Shown one piece after another: positions 33,751-43,507 of a DNA stretch of 64,000 nt (within the stretch, counting starts at the first letter, position 1; each line of letters opens with the position of its first letter). The stretch lies in the NCBI GenBank assembly GCA_002840765.1, contig PHCE01000002.1:579192-643191 (forward strand). The letters are read 5' to 3'. The position numbers and the translations under genes were made by a program. A model generated the notes under the pieces. That model did no database searches. It had not been told where the DNA came from and was given only the letters and a program-made list of their open reading frames with translations. Source of the DNA: Betaproteobacteria bacterium HGW-Betaproteobacteria-7 (GTDB lineage: Bacteria; Pseudomonadota; Gammaproteobacteria; Burkholderiales; Rhodocyclaceae).

Positions 33751-34791
33751 ATGTCCCAGCGTTATCCCCACGCCCAGCTGCCGCTCGCCGGTGAGCGCAT
33801 CGAAGTCGCTCCCGGCGTATTCTGGCTGCGCATGCCACTACCTTTCCAACTCGATCACATCAACCTGTGGCTGCTGCGCGATGGTGATGGGTGGACCATT
33901 ATCGACACCGGCTTTCCCGATGACGGCGTACGCGCTAGCTGGCGCCAGGTCATCGCCGGGCTGGACGGCCCGGTCCGCCGCCTGATCGTTACCCATTTCC
34001 ATCCCGATCACCTCGGCCTGGCCACCTGGCTGCAGGAAGAAACCGGCGCCGAATTGTCGATGACCAGCGGCGAGTTCCTGACCGCCCACGCGGTTTGGCA
34101 CGAAGTCGGCGGCCATGGCGCCCGTTTCATGGTCGAGCAGTTCCGCCAGCACGGCCTGGATGAAGAGCGTCTGGCCAAGTTCGCCCAGCGCGGCTCCGGC
34201 TACCGCAAGGCGGTACCGGCCTTGCCCGAGCATTACCGGCGGTTGCTGGACGGCGAGGTCGTGCTTGTTGACGGCAAGGGCTGGCAAATAATGGTGGGTC
34301 ACGGCCACGCGCCGGAACATATCTCGCTTTACTGCGCCGAACTCGGCGTGTTAATTTCAGGCGACATGCTTTTGCCGAAAATTTCCACAAATATCAGTGT
34401 CTTCGCGGCGACGCCGGATGCAGATGCCCTGCGCTGGTATCTTGATTCGCTGGACCAACTGAATCGGGAAATTCCGGATGAAACTCTGGTACTGCCTTCG
34501 CATGGTTTGCCCTTCTTCGGAGTGGCTGCCCGTGTGCAGGCGTTGCATGCCCACCACGCCGAACGCCTGCGTGCACTGGAGGATAGTTGTCAAGACGCGC
34601 CACAGAGCGCGGCCGGGTTGCTCGACGTGCTGTTTCAGCGGGCTCTCGATACGCATCAAACAATGTTCGCGATGGGCGAAGCAATCGCCCATCTGAACTA
34701 TCTTGAACAAGCCGGGCGGCTGTCACGCAGTGTCGACGCCGACGGGGCGATTCGATATTTGCGGCTGCAGCAACAGACCGCCGCGCACTGA
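33751..34791 (+). CDS. MBL-fold metallo-hydrolase
   Basis: 346 aa. The zinc motif is THFHPDHLG, with GHGHAPEHISL, ISGDMLLP and a late His in LPSHGLPF. A helical C-terminal domain (about 250-340, with ALDTHQTMFAMGEAIAHLNYL) is of the type seen in acyl-/glyoxalase II-like hydrolases. ATG 33751 begins the conserved part; the upstream frame extension is antisense to liuR. It lies 17 nt before phaC and may be co-transcribed with it. Confidence 0.86.
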   Translation: MSQRYPHAQLPLAGERIEVAPGVFWLRMPLPFQLDHINLWLLRDGDGWTIIDTGFPDDGVRASWRQVIAGLDGPVRRLIVTHFHPDHLGLATWLQEETGAELSMTSGEFLTAHAVWHEVGGHGARFMVEQFRQHGLDEERLAKFAQRGSGYRKAVPALPEHYRRLLDGEVVLVDGKGWQIMVGHGHAPEHISLYCAELGVLISGDMLLPKISTNISVFAATPDADALRWYLDSLDQLNREIPDETLVLPSHGLPFFGVAARVQALHAHHAERLRALEDSCQDAPQSAAGLLDVLFQRALDTHQTMFAMGEAIAHLNYLEQAGRLSRSVDADGAIRYLRLQQQTAAH

Positions 34792-34808
34792 CAGAGGGAG
34801 TTTCACGT

Positions 34809-36644
34809 ATGTCGCAGCAAACCGAAGAACAGGGCTTGAATATGCCCAACCCGGCCGAGATGGCCAAGACCTATGCCGAAGTCGCCCAGCGTGCCTCGCG
34901 GGTGATCACCCAGTTCATGGAAAAGAAGGCGAAGGATGGCGTCAATGCACCGAGCGATGAACTCGGCGTCGCCAAGGCCTTCATGGACCTGTCGTCCCGC
35001 CTGATGGCCAATCCGTACAAGATGGCACAGACCCAGATGAACATGATGTGGGACTACTTCTCGCTGTGGCAGAACACGTCGATGAAGATGATGGGCGTCC
35101 CGGTGCATGGACCGGTGGCCACACCGAAGAAGGGCGACAACCGCTTCAAGGACGAGGAATGGGAGCAGCATTTCCTCTTCGACTTCGTCAAGCAGTCCTA
35201 CCTGATCACTGCCCGCCACCTGCACGACACCGTCGCCGGCACCGAAGGTCTGGACGATGCGACCCAGCAAAAGGTCAACTTCTTCACCCGTCAGTACATC
35301 GATGCGCTGTCGCCGTCCAACTTTGCCCTGACCAATCCGGAAGTCTTCCGCGAAACGGTCAAGAGCCACGGCCAGAACCTGATCAAGGGCCTGAACAATC
35401 TGCTGCACGACGTCGAGTCCGGCGATGGCCAATTGCGCATCCGGATGACCGACACCTCGGCCTTCGAGATGGGCAAGAACGTCGCCACGACGCCAGGCAA
35501 GGTGATCTTCCAGAATGAATTGTTCCAGCTGATCCAGTACGATCCGAAGACGCCGGACCAGTACAAGAAGCCGTTACTGATTGTGCCGCCGTGGATCAAC
35601 AAGTACTACATTCTCGACCTGCGCGAGAAGAATTCGCTGGTCAACTGGGCGACCAACCAGGGCCACACCACCTTCATCATGTCCTGGGTCAATCCGGACG
35701 AGAAGCTGGCTTTGAAGTCCTTCGAGAACTACCTGCTGGAAGGTTCGCTGGAAGCCATCAACCAGGTCTGCGCCCACACCGGCGAGGACAGCGTCAATCT
35801 TGCCGGCTATTGCCTGGGCGGTACGCTGACCATGACCACGCTGGCCTACATGGCCGCCAAGAAGGACAAGCGCGCTGCTTCGGCGACCTTCTTCACGACC
35901 ATGCTCGACTTCTCCGAGCCGGGCGAACTGGGCATCTTCCTCGACGAAGGCGCTGTTTCCGGTCTGGAAAAGCGCATGAACGAGCGCGGTTACCTCGAAG
36001 GTTCGGAAATGGCCGGCACCTTCAATATGCTGCGGGCCAACGATCTGATCTGGTCCTTCGTGGTCAACAACTACCTGATGGGCAAGGATCCGTTCCCCTT
36101 CGACCTGCTCTACTGGAACTCCGACTCCACCCGCATGCCGGCCGCCATGCACAGCTTCTACCTGCGCAACATGTACCTGGCCAACCTGCTCAAGGAACCG
36201 GGCGGCATCACGCTCGGCGGAGTCAAGATCGACCTGTCCAAGGTCAAGACCCCGTGCTATTTCATCTCGACGATCGAAGACCACATCGCCCCGTGGAAGA
36301 GCACCTACATGGGTGCCCGTTTGCCCTCCGGCAACACCAAGTTCGTCCTCGGCGGTTCCGGCCACATTGCCGGCATCGTCAATCCGCCGGTGGCCAACAA
36401 GTATGGCTACTGGACCAACGACGTCACCGACGGCAACCTGCCGGAAAGCCCGGAAGATTTCCTGGCTGGCGCCACGCAGAACGCCGGCTCGTGGTGGACG
36501 CACTGGGATCAGTGGGTGACCAGCCTGCCGGGCGGTTCGGCCAAGGTCAAGGCACGCACGCCGGAGGCCGGGACGTTGAAGGTCATCGAGGAGGCCCCGG
36601 GCAGTTACGTCAAGTTCCGCCTGGACACCCAGAAGAAGGGCTGA
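34809..36644 (+). CDS. phaC: Class I polyhydroxyalkanoate synthase
   Basis: 611 aa. The lipase-like box AGYCLGG places the catalytic Cys at about residue 335, with the DHIAPW (Asp) and GGSGHIAGIVNPP (His) segments completing the triad. The PhaC N-terminal domain is present (about 100-260). It polymerises 3-hydroxyacyl-CoA into storage granules. No phaA, phaB or phasin gene is adjacent, so monomer supply must come from elsewhere. GAGGGAG precedes the ATG, and a terminator follows. Confidence 0.93.
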   Translation: MSQQTEEQGLNMPNPAEMAKTYAEVAQRASRVITQFMEKKAKDGVNAPSDELGVAKAFMDLSSRLMANPYKMAQTQMNMMWDYFSLWQNTSMKMMGVPVHGPVATPKKGDNRFKDEEWEQHFLFDFVKQSYLITARHLHDTVAGTEGLDDATQQKVNFFTRQYIDALSPSNFALTNPEVFRETVKSHGQNLIKGLNNLLHDVESGDGQLRIRMTDTSAFEMGKNVATTPGKVIFQNELFQLIQYDPKTPDQYKKPLLIVPPWINKYYILDLREKNSLVNWATNQGHTTFIMSWVNPDEKLALKSFENYLLEGSLEAINQVCAHTGEDSVNLAGYCLGGTLTMTTLAYMAAKKDKRAASATFFTTMLDFSEPGELGIFLDEGAVSGLEKRMNERGYLEGSEMAGTFNMLRANDLIWSFVVNNYLMGKDPFPFDLLYWNSDSTRMPAAMHSFYLRNMYLANLLKEPGGITLGGVKIDLSKVKTPCYFISTIEDHIAPWKSTYMGARLPSGNTKFVLGGSGHIAGIVNPPVANKYGYWTNDVTDGNLPESPEDFLAGATQNAGSWWTHWDQWVTSLPGGSAKVKARTPEAGTLKVIEEAPGSYVKFRLDTQKKG

Positions 36645-36664
36645 TCGCCACGCTTCTGTCAGCA

Positions 36665-36694
36665 AAACGGGAGGCTGCGGCCTCCCGTTTTTTT
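36665..36694 (+). terminator. Rho-independent terminator after phaC
   Basis: AAACGGGAGGC pairs with GCCTCCCGTTT across a four-base TGCG loop and is followed by more T residues. It lies 20 nt past the phaC stop. Confidence 0.9.
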
Positions 36695-36749
36695 CGAACT
36701 CGTTCCGGACCGGGCTGTCCTACAGGCGCTACCTGAAAGGAGGCGCATC

Positions 36750-37289
36750 ATGCTCAGCGAAGCTCCGGTCGTTACGGTACACATTCCGCACGCCTTGCGT
36801 CGCTACACGGCTGGCCACGAGGAAGTGATGGCCAGCGGGGAAACCGTGGGCGAAGTATTGCAGGCCATCGGCCGCGAATATCCGGCCTTCGGGGCGCGTC
36901 TGCTGCTGCCCGATGGCAGCTTGCGGCCGGGGCTGGCCGTCTATCTCGGCCCGACCAGCGTCCGCGATTTGCAGGGACTGGCGACGCCGGTGGCGCTTGA
37001 GGAACTGGTCAGCATCGTGCCGACCGGTGAATTGCCCGAAATTTCAGTGGCTGGCCAGGGGCAGACGCGGCAGGCGGGGCCATTCAACTGCGTCGAGCAT
37101 GTTCTTGACGATCAGGCCAAGCTCGGTGTCGCCGGTGATCTCCAGCTCGCGGTTGAAGAACAGCGTGTCGGGGTCCTCCTGGCGGGCAAGCAACTGCAGG
37201 TAGGCGGACAGGTTGGCGGCAAAGGCGAGGTCGGGCTCGCGGGTGGGCCGGAAAACCGGACGGAACATGCCATCTCGATAGGTGTATGA
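36750..37289 (+). CDS. MoaD/ThiS-like ubiquitin-fold protein with antisense-derived tail
   Basis: 179-residue frame. Residues 1-95 resemble a beta-grasp sulfur carrier: VVTVHIPHALRRYTAG, SGETVGEVLQAIGREYPAFGARLL, and VALEELVSIVP. The usual stop after a C-terminal Gly-Gly is missing, and the frame continues 246 nt through the opposite-strand ubiT gene, giving a tail that looks like antisense translation. Either the stop was lost or the ubiquitin-like domain is no longer a sulfur carrier. AGGAGG lies ahead of the ATG. The fold call is moderate, the tail doubtful. Confidence 0.55.
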   Translation: MLSEAPVVTVHIPHALRRYTAGHEEVMASGETVGEVLQAIGREYPAFGARLLLPDGSLRPGLAVYLGPTSVRDLQGLATPVALEELVSIVPTGELPEISVAGQGQTRQAGPFNCVEHVLDDQAKLGVAGDLQLAVEEQRVGVLLAGKQLQVGGQVGGKGEVGLAGGPENRTEHAISIGV

Positions 37290-37496
37290 GGCCTCGCCGC
37301 CAGTATCGTTGATGCGCACGCGGAACAGCTTGTCTTCAAGCAGTTCCAGTTCCCTTTCCGGCAGCAGTTTCATCTTCAGCGCCGCGTTCAGGCCGGCGAC
37401 CAAGGCCAGCGCGTGCGGCCATTGCGGCAGTTTGTGGCCAAGACTGGCGACGAAAGCCGGCAGGCGGAACTTGGGGATGGTGAAGTTGGCGTTCAT
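37044..37496 (-). CDS. ubiT: SCP2-domain lipid-binding protein UbiT
   Basis: 150 aa. It begins IPKFRLPAFVASLGHKLPQWPHALALVAGLN and continues with the SCP2 core (ELLEDKLFRVRINDTGGEASYTY, FAANLSAYLQLLARQEDPDTLFFNRELEITGDTELGLIVKN). UbiT carries hydrophobic ubiquinone intermediates in the oxygen-independent pathway together with UbiU and UbiV, which lie directly upstream on this strand. Its 3' half overlaps the convergent MoaD-like frame. Confidence 0.88.
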   Translation of the reverse strand: MNANFTIPKFRLPAFVASLGHKLPQWPHALALVAGLNAALKMKLLPERELELLEDKLFRVRINDTGGEASYTYRDGMFRPVFRPTREPDLAFAANLSAYLQLLARQEDPDTLFFNRELEITGDTELGLIVKNMLDAVEWPRLPRLPLASH

Positions 37497-37498
37497 GG

Positions 37499-38401
37499 TC
37501 AGGCTCCCAGTTGGGCGAGGGCTTGTGTGTGGTGCTGGACGATGCCTGCATCACCGAACCAGTAGCCGTCCACCAGGCCGCTGGCATTCCAGCCGGTGGT
37601 GTCGGCGGTGACCTCTTCGCCGCGTCGGGCGGCGTCAAAGGCGGCGACGATGGCTGTCATGTGCTGCTGCTGCGGACTGAGGCGGACAATGTCGATATCC
37701 ATGGTCAGCATGTCGGGAATTTCGTGCAGCAGATTGTAGCTCTGTGCTGACATGGTCTGGATGCCATTGATGGTCAGGAAGTCCTGGCCTTCACGCGTTT
37801 TCAGCGTCAGTCCCTCGCTGTGGTCGAGACACTTGAACTGGCAGTCGTCCTTGTTCAGGTCGTAATGGCGGGCGGTGAAGCAGCGTGCGGAGAAGGCCAG
37901 GGCGATCTTGCCGAAGGCAAAGACTTCAGTCTCGACGCCGGTCGGCCGACTACGGTGCAGCGTTTCGATCAGCGTGCGCGACGCTTCCAGCGGCGGCACC
38001 CAGCGCTTCATGCCGTAGCGGGCGAAGGTGGCCAGCGTTGCCTCGTTGTAGATGTTGATGTGCGGACCGGCGACGAAATCGCGGCCCTGTACCAGATTGA
38101 CGGCGCCGAGGTCGTTGGCTTCGACCATGCAGCCGGCCTCGTCGATCAGCCGGCGCAGCGCCTTCAGATCGCTTTCCGATTCGAGCAGCGCCTGGGCCGA
38201 AACGACCACTTGCTTGCCGGCATCGGTCAGGTCGCGGGCCAGTCCGATCCAGTCGCTGGTGCGCAATTGCTGGCGGCGCGAACAGACGACTTCGCCGACG
38301 TAGATGATGTCGAGTGCCGGGTTCTGCGCCATCTCGGCATAGAACTCCATGACCTCGGCCTTGGGCCAGAAGTAGAGCAGGGGGCCTAACGAGAGTTTCA
38401 T
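37499..38401 (-). CDS. ubiV: U32-family oxygen-independent hydroxylase subunit UbiV
   Basis: 300 aa of the peptidase U32 superfamily. [15 protein letters not shown] and the later [27 protein letters not shown] supply the cysteines that hold the [4Fe-4S] cluster in UbiV. With UbiU it hydroxylates ubiquinone precursors without O2, using prephenate. ATG 38401 matches the family start; the longer frame overlaps ubiU and is not coding. It follows ubiU by 10 nt. Confidence 0.92.
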   Translation of the reverse strand: MKLSLGPLLYFWPKAEVMEFYAEMAQNPALDIIYVGEVVCSRRQQLRTSDWIGLARDLTDAGKQVVVSAQALLESESDLKALRRLIDEAGCMVEANDLGAVNLVQGRDFVAGPHINIYNEATLATFARYGMKRWVPPLEASRTLIETLHRSRPTGVETEVFAFGKIALAFSARCFTARHYDLNKDDCQFKCLDHSEGLTLKTREGQDFLTINGIQTMSAQSYNLLHEIPDMLTMDIDIVRLSPQQQHMTAIVAAFDAARRGEEVTADTTGWNASGLVDGYWFGDAGIVQHHTQALAQLGA

Positions 38402-38411
38402 CGGATGTCCT

Positions 38412-39419
38412 TCAGCGCCACGGCCGGTTGTAGGCGCCGAGCGTCGCCTGGCTGCCCTCGGAGACCTTGGCCAGTTCGGCCTGCCAGGCCGGCTTGACGT
38501 GGAAGCGTTCGCTGCCATCGCGCAGCGAATCAAGGGCAGCGCGCAGCGTGCGCGTCACTTGCGTAACGTAGGCCGGGCTGCGCTGGCGGCCTTCGACCTT
38601 GATCGCCCGGACGCCAATCTTGATGATTTCCGGCAGGATCGGCAGCACGTTCAGGCTGGTCGGTTCCTCCAGCGCGTAATAGGTCTCGCCCTGGACTTCG
38701 AAGCGGCCCTTGCACAGCGTCGGGTAGCCGGCCGGCTCGTCGTCGCCGAAGCGGTCGATGAGGACGCCGTTCAACCGCGTCTCCATGGCCCCCGGCTGCT
38801 TGTCCCACTTGACGTACTTGGCCGGCGAGCAGGCGCCGACGGTGTTCGGCGACTCGCCGCAGGCATACGAGGACAGCCAGCAGCGGCCCTCGTTCATCAC
38901 GCACAGGCTGCCGAAGCCGAACACCTCGATCTCGACCGTGGTGTTCTTGATCACGTGTTCGACCTGGGCCAGCGTCAGCACGCGCGGCAACACCGCCCGG
39001 CGCACGCCGAACTCACGCTGGCAGAAATTGATCGCCTCGTAGCTGGTAGCCGAGCCCTGCACCGACAGGTGCAGGCGCTGTTGCGGATGGCGGTTGCGGG
39101 CGTAATCGAGCAGCCCGACGTCGGCCAGAATGATCGCGTCCACGCCCTGGTCCACCGCGGCATCGACCGCCTTCTGCCAGTCGGCGACGCGCCCGGCCTG
39201 GGCGAAGGTGTTGATCGCCAGCAGCACTTCGCGGCCTTTGGCACGGGCGTAGCGGATGCCCTCGGCCATGGTCTTGGCATCGAAATTGAGGCCGGCAAAA
39301 TTGCGCGCGTTGGTGTCGTTCTTGTAGCCGAGATAGACGGCATCGGCGCCGTTATCCACGGCGGCCTTGAGCGCCGGCAGGCTGCCGGCCGGGCAGATGA
39401 GATCGGGCAGCTGACTCAT
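38412..39419 (-). CDS. ubiU: U32-family oxygen-independent hydroxylase subunit UbiU
   Basis: 335 aa. It opens with [28 protein letters not shown] and has cysteine-bearing segments [33 protein letters not shown] and [11 protein letters not shown], matching the Fe-S site of UbiU. It acts as a heterodimer with UbiV. It is first in the ubiUVT operon, whose promoter has an FNR-like box, so expression should rise when oxygen is absent. Confidence 0.93.
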   Translation of the reverse strand: MSQLPDLICPAGSLPALKAAVDNGADAVYLGYKNDTNARNFAGLNFDAKTMAEGIRYARAKGREVLLAINTFAQAGRVADWQKAVDAAVDQGVDAIILADVGLLDYARNRHPQQRLHLSVQGSATSYEAINFCQREFGVRRAVLPRVLTLAQVEHVIKNTTVEIEVFGFGSLCVMNEGRCWLSSYACGESPNTVGACSPAKYVKWDKQPGAMETRLNGVLIDRFGDDEPAGYPTLCKGRFEVQGETYYALEEPTSLNVLPILPEIIKIGVRAIKVEGRQRSPAYVTQVTRTLRAALDSLRDGSERFHVKPAWQAELAKVSEGSQATLGAYNRPWR

Positions 39420-39446
39420 GAGAGCGTCCGGAATGTCGAGCAGGGC

Positions 39447-39487
39447 AGTATAGCCAGCCCGCTCCGGGGGCCATTGATCCTGGTCAA
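39447..39487 (-). promoter_or_regulatory. FNR/ANR-type box and -10 of the ubiUVT operon
   Basis: TTGAT-CCTG-GTCAA at 39474-39487 differs from the FNR consensus TTGAT-N4-ATCAA by one base. A minus-strand -10 TATACT lies at 39452-39447. The box centre falls about 41 nt upstream of the expected start site, the class II activator position. It is about 55 nt before ubiU. Confidence 0.75.
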
Positions 39488-39501
39488 ACCCCCGTGTCGG
39501 G

Positions 39502-40485
39502 TCAGCGGGTGATGACGGTTGGCCGTTGGCCGAGGGTGGTGCGGATCTTCTCGGCGATCAGTTCGGCATCGCTGCGGCTGGCATAGGGACCGAGGTGCAG
39601 GCGATGGATGCCGCCGCCGCTGCGAATGCGCAGCGGCTCGTTCAGCCAGTCGAGTTCGCGCACCAGATGATTGCGCATGTTCTCGGCGTTGTCGGGATTG
39701 CCGAAGGCGCCGAGCTGCAGATAGATGCCGGGGGCGTTGTCGTCGGGGGTGGTGATGGCCGCTGCCGATTGCACCGGGCGTTCTTCGCGTTCCATCTGCC
39801 GGCTGAGGTTGGCGATTTCGTCACGCTCGATGGCCGGCGGGGCGACCTGGGCGTAGGCCGTGCCGGTGGCTTCGCCGGGCAGGATGGACTCGACTTCGAC
39901 GTGGCCGCTGCCGCCGTTGACCAGACCAAGCTTGTAGGCGGCGGTGTACGAGAGATCGATGATGCGCCCGGCGTGGAAGGGGCCGCGGTCATTGACCCGA
40001 ACGATCACCGATTTGCCGCTGTGCAGGCTGGTGACGCGGACGTAGGAGGGCAGGACCAGCGTCGGGTGAGCGGCGGTCATGGCGAACATGTCGTAGATTT
40101 CGCCGTTCGAGGTCTTCTGGCCGTGGAATTTCTTGCCGTACCAGGAGGCAATACCACGCGCCTTGTATGGCTTCAGCGCCGTGTTCGGCACGTATTCCTT
40201 GCCGAGCACGACGTAGGGGCGGGTGGCAGGCTTGTGCAGTGGTTCCCACTTCGGTTCGGCATCGGGGATGTCGTCGAGGCCGTCGGGAATCTCGTCGCCG
40301 GGGCCGTCATCCTTGTAGAAGCCGCCACCGCGCTTCAACGTCACCGTCGGCTTGCGTGTTGGCGTCGGCGTCCGGGCCGTCGTTGCTGGCTCGACTGTGG
40401 ATTCGTCACTCGGCAGCGAGGTCGTGCCGCAGGCGGCGAGTAGCAGGGCGGGCAGGGCGATGGCAAGCGAACGGATCAGCATCAT
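39502..40485 (-). CDS. rlpA: Septal-ring lytic transglycosylase RlpA
   Basis: 327 aa lipoprotein: signal ending LLAACG with lipobox Cys at about residue 20. The double-psi beta-barrel contains GIASWYGKKFHGQKTSNGEIYDMFAMTAAHPTLVLPS, RVNDRGPFHAGRIIDLS with the catalytic Asp, and a C-terminal SPOR domain (about 250-327, YLQLGAFGNPDNAE) for septal peptidoglycan. It overlaps rodA by ATGA (start 40485 or 40482). It cleaves denuded glycan strands at the division site or sidewall. Confidence 0.92.
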   Translation of the reverse strand: MMLIRSLAIALPALLLAACGTTSLPSDESTVEPATTARTPTPTRKPTVTLKRGGGFYKDDGPGDEIPDGLDDIPDAEPKWEPLHKPATRPYVVLGKEYVPNTALKPYKARGIASWYGKKFHGQKTSNGEIYDMFAMTAAHPTLVLPSYVRVTSLHSGKSVIVRVNDRGPFHAGRIIDLSYTAAYKLGLVNGGSGHVEVESILPGEATGTAYAQVAPPAIERDEIANLSRQMEREERPVQSAAAITTPDDNAPGIYLQLGAFGNPDNAENMRNHLVRELDWLNEPLRIRSGGGIHRLHLGPYASRSDAELIAEKIRTTLGQRPTVITR

Positions 40486-41585
40486 TTCTTGACCAGCATG
40501 CGGTGGGTCTGGATCGACATCAGGATGCCGATGCCGAGCATCAGCGTGACCAGGGCGGTGCCGCCATAGCTGATGAAGGGCAACGGCACGCCAACGACCG
40601 GCAGGATACCCGAGACCATGCCCATGTTGACGAAGGCGTAGATGAAGAAGACCAGGGTGATGGCTGCGGCCAGCAGGCGCGAGAACATGGTTGGGGCGGC
40701 GGCGGCGATCATCAGGCCGCGGGCGATGAGCAGGGTGAACAGGACGAGCAGGATGCCGTTGCCGAGCAGTCCCCATTCCTCGGAGAAGACGGCGAAGATG
40801 AAGTCGGTGTGCTTTTCCGGGATGAATTCGAGATGGGTCTGGCTGCCGTTGAGGTAGCCCTTGCCCAGCCCGCCGCCGGAACCGATGGCAATGGTGGACT
40901 GGATGATGTGGTAACCGGCGCCAAGCGGGTCGGAGGTCGGATCGAGCAGGGTCATCACGCGCCGTCGCTGGTAGTCGTGCATCAACGACCAGGCGAAGGG
41001 CAGGGCGGCGCCACCGACGGCGCCGAGGCCGAGCATGATCTTCCATGGCAGGCCGGCAAAGAAAATCACGAAGAAGCCGGAGGCACCGATGAGTAGCGAG
41101 GTGCCGAGGTCCGGTTGCTTGAGGATGAAGCCGATGGGTATGACCAGGATGAGACCGGCAATGAGGAAGTGGCGTAACTTGAGCAGCGACTCATGCTTGT
41201 GGAAATACCAGGCGAGCATCAGCGGCATGGCGATCTTCATGATCTCGGACGGCTGGATGCGGACAAGGCCGAGCGACAGCCAGCGCCGCGAGCCATTGAC
41301 GACGATGCCGAAAAGCGCCACACCGAGCAGCAGGATGACGCCGGTGATGTAAAGCGGCACGGCGAAGCGCATCAGGGTCTGTGGCGGAGTGCGGGCGACC
41401 AGCAGCATGATGGCCGTCGACACCGCCATGTTGATCAGCTGCTTGTCGAGTTTCTCGAAACCGTCGCTGGAAGTGGCCGAGAAGACCGTCAGCAGGCCGA
41501 CGCCCATCAGCGCCAGGACGATCAGGAATAGCGGCATGTCGAGATGGTCGACGATGGCCCGGAAGAAGCGCTTAATCAGCTTCAT
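40482..41585 (-). CDS. rodA: SEDS peptidoglycan glycosyltransferase RodA
   Basis: 367 aa with about ten transmembrane helices. Family signatures are [20 protein letters not shown], and the C-terminal [25 protein letters not shown], written here in part as [12 protein letters not shown]. RodA polymerises glycan strands with the class B PBP2 during elongation. It overlaps the mrdA stop by 14 nt, as in the classical mrdAB arrangement. Confidence 0.95.
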   Translation of the reverse strand: [367 protein letters not shown]

Positions 41586-43500
41586 GGGCGTCCTCCTCGA
41601 TCAACGGACCGTCTGTGGCATCTTCCGGCGCCTCGGTTTCCGGAGCCGGTCCGCCTGGGGTCTGGCCGGTCAGGTAGTAATCGAAGACCTGGCGGGTGAT
41701 CGGCGCTGCCGACTGGGCGCCGAAACCGCCGTTTTCGACCATCACGGCAACGACGATCTTCGGTTTGTCCGCCGGGGCGAAGGCGACGTACCAGGAGTGA
41801 TCGCGCAGCCGTTCCTTGACCTGCCCGGCGACGTAGCGGCCACCCTTCAGGCTGTAGACCTGGGCGGTGCCAGTCTTGCCGCCGGACTCGTAGGTCGCTC
41901 CGGCAAAGGCGCGGGCGCCGGTACCTTCCTTGACGACCCCGGCCATGGCGCGTTTGATCAGGTCCACATGCTCGGTCTTTAACGATATCTGGCGTACCGG
42001 TTCGGCTTCGACGGTGCGCACCTCGCCAGTGTTCGGGTTGGTGATGGTATTGACCAAGTGCGGGCGGAAGACTTTACCGTAGTTGAGCACGTTGGCCAGG
42101 GCGTGCGCCATGTGCAGCGTCGAGTAGGCGTTGTAGCCCTGGCCGATGCCGACCGAGATGGTTTCGCCGGCATACCACTTCTGCTGTTCCTTCTTCTTGA
42201 AGCGCTGCTGCTTCCATTCCTGCGAGGGCAGGATGCCGGTCGCTTCGCCGGGAATGTCGATGCCGGTCTTCTTGCCGAGGCCGAGATCGCCCATGACGCG
42301 GGCGATGTTGTCGATGCCCATGTCGTTGGCCAGGACGTAGTAATAGGTGTTGCACGAAACGACGATGGACTTGTACATGTCCACCATGCCGTGACCGCCG
42401 ACCTTGTCGTCCATGAAGCGACGGTTACCGAAATTGAAATAACCGGGATCGGCGATGGCCTGACCCGGGGTGCGTTTGCCGACGGTCAGGGCACTGAGCG
42501 CCATCAGCGGCTTGAAGGTCGAGCCGGGCGGATGCGTGCTGTAGATGGCGCGGTTGAGCATCGGCTTGTCGGGGTTGTTGTTCAGTTCGTCCCAATCATC
42601 GAAACGGATGCCGTCGACGAACATATTGGGGTCGAAGGCCGGCGAGGAAACCAGGGCGAGGACCGCGCCATTGCTCGGGTCGATCGCGGCAAGGGAGCCG
42701 CGGCGACCGCCAAATGCCTGCTCGGCGACTTTCTGCAGCTGGCTGTCGAGGGTCAGCGTCAGATTGTTGCCGGGAATCGGCGCCGTCCGCGAAAGTACGC
42801 GCACCGCGCGACCGCCGGCATCGACCTCGACCTGCTCGTGGCCAGCCGTGCCGTGCAAATCGTATTCGTAATGCGCTTCCAGGCCGATCTTGCCGATATG
42901 GTCGGTCCCCTTGTAGTTGGCACCGTGGCCGCCTTCGTCGATGGCTTCCTTTTCCTTGGTGTTGATCCGGCTGATGTAGCCAATGGCGTGGGCGGCCATG
43001 GGGCCTTCAGGGTACTGACGGAAGAGCCGGGCCTTGACCTCGACGCCGGGGAAACGATAGCGATTGGCGGCAAAGCGGGCGACTTCTTCGTCGCTCAGGC
43101 GGGTACGGATGGGGATCGACTCGAAATTCTTCGATTCCTCGAGCAGCCGCTTGAAGCGCCGACGGTCCTTGATCTGGATTTCAACAATCTCGGCCAGACC
43201 GTCGATAGTTTCCTCGAGGCCGAGCGTTTTCGAGGGCGTGATTTCCAGCGTGAAGGCCGAGTAGTTGCGGGCCAGGATGATGCCTTTGCGGTCCACGATG
43301 TTGCCGCGATTGGGCATGATCGGCACCAGCGAGATGCGGTTGCTCTCGGCGCGTGTCGAATAGTATTCATGCTGCACGATCTGCAGGTAGAAGAAACGGC
43401 CGAAGAGCAAAAGGAAGGCGAGCAGGACGCCGGTGCCGGCCACCAGAAGGCGGTTGCGGAAGCGGTCCGAGTCCTGTTCGCTGTGGTAGAAGTCGCTCAT
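41572..43500 (-). CDS. mrdA: Penicillin-binding protein 2
   Basis: 642 aa class B PBP. An N-terminal transmembrane helix (about 15-38) precedes the pedestal domain. The transpeptidase domain contains STHPPGSTFKPL (SxxK serine), SCNTYYYVLA (SxN) and KTGTAQVY (KTG). It crosslinks peptidoglycan along the cell wall with RodA. The C-terminal tail is Pro/Glu-rich. It lies in the mreBCD-mrdA-rodA-rlpA cluster. Confidence 0.95.
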   Translation of the reverse strand: MSDFYHSEQDSDRFRNRLLVAGTGVLLAFLLLFGRFFYLQIVQHEYYSTRAESNRISLVPIMPNRGNIVDRKGIILARNYSAFTLEITPSKTLGLEETIDGLAEIVEIQIKDRRRFKRLLEESKNFESIPIRTRLSDEEVARFAANRYRFPGVEVKARLFRQYPEGPMAAHAIGYISRINTKEKEAIDEGGHGANYKGTDHIGKIGLEAHYEYDLHGTAGHEQVEVDAGGRAVRVLSRTAPIPGNNLTLTLDSQLQKVAEQAFGGRRGSLAAIDPSNGAVLALVSSPAFDPNMFVDGIRFDDWDELNNNPDKPMLNRAIYSTHPPGSTFKPLMALSALTVGKRTPGQAIADPGYFNFGNRRFMDDKVGGHGMVDMYKSIVVSCNTYYYVLANDMGIDNIARVMGDLGLGKKTGIDIPGEATGILPSQEWKQQRFKKKEQQKWYAGETISVGIGQGYNAYSTLHMAHALANVLNYGKVFRPHLVNTITNPNTGEVRTVEAEPVRQISLKTEHVDLIKRAMAGVVKEGTGARAFAGATYESGGKTGTAQVYSLKGGRYVAGQVKERLRDHSWYVAFAPADKPKIVVAVMVENGGFGAQSAAPITRQVFDYYLTGQTPGGPAPETEAPEDATDGPLIEEDAHEAD

Positions 43501-43507
43501 CGGCGGA

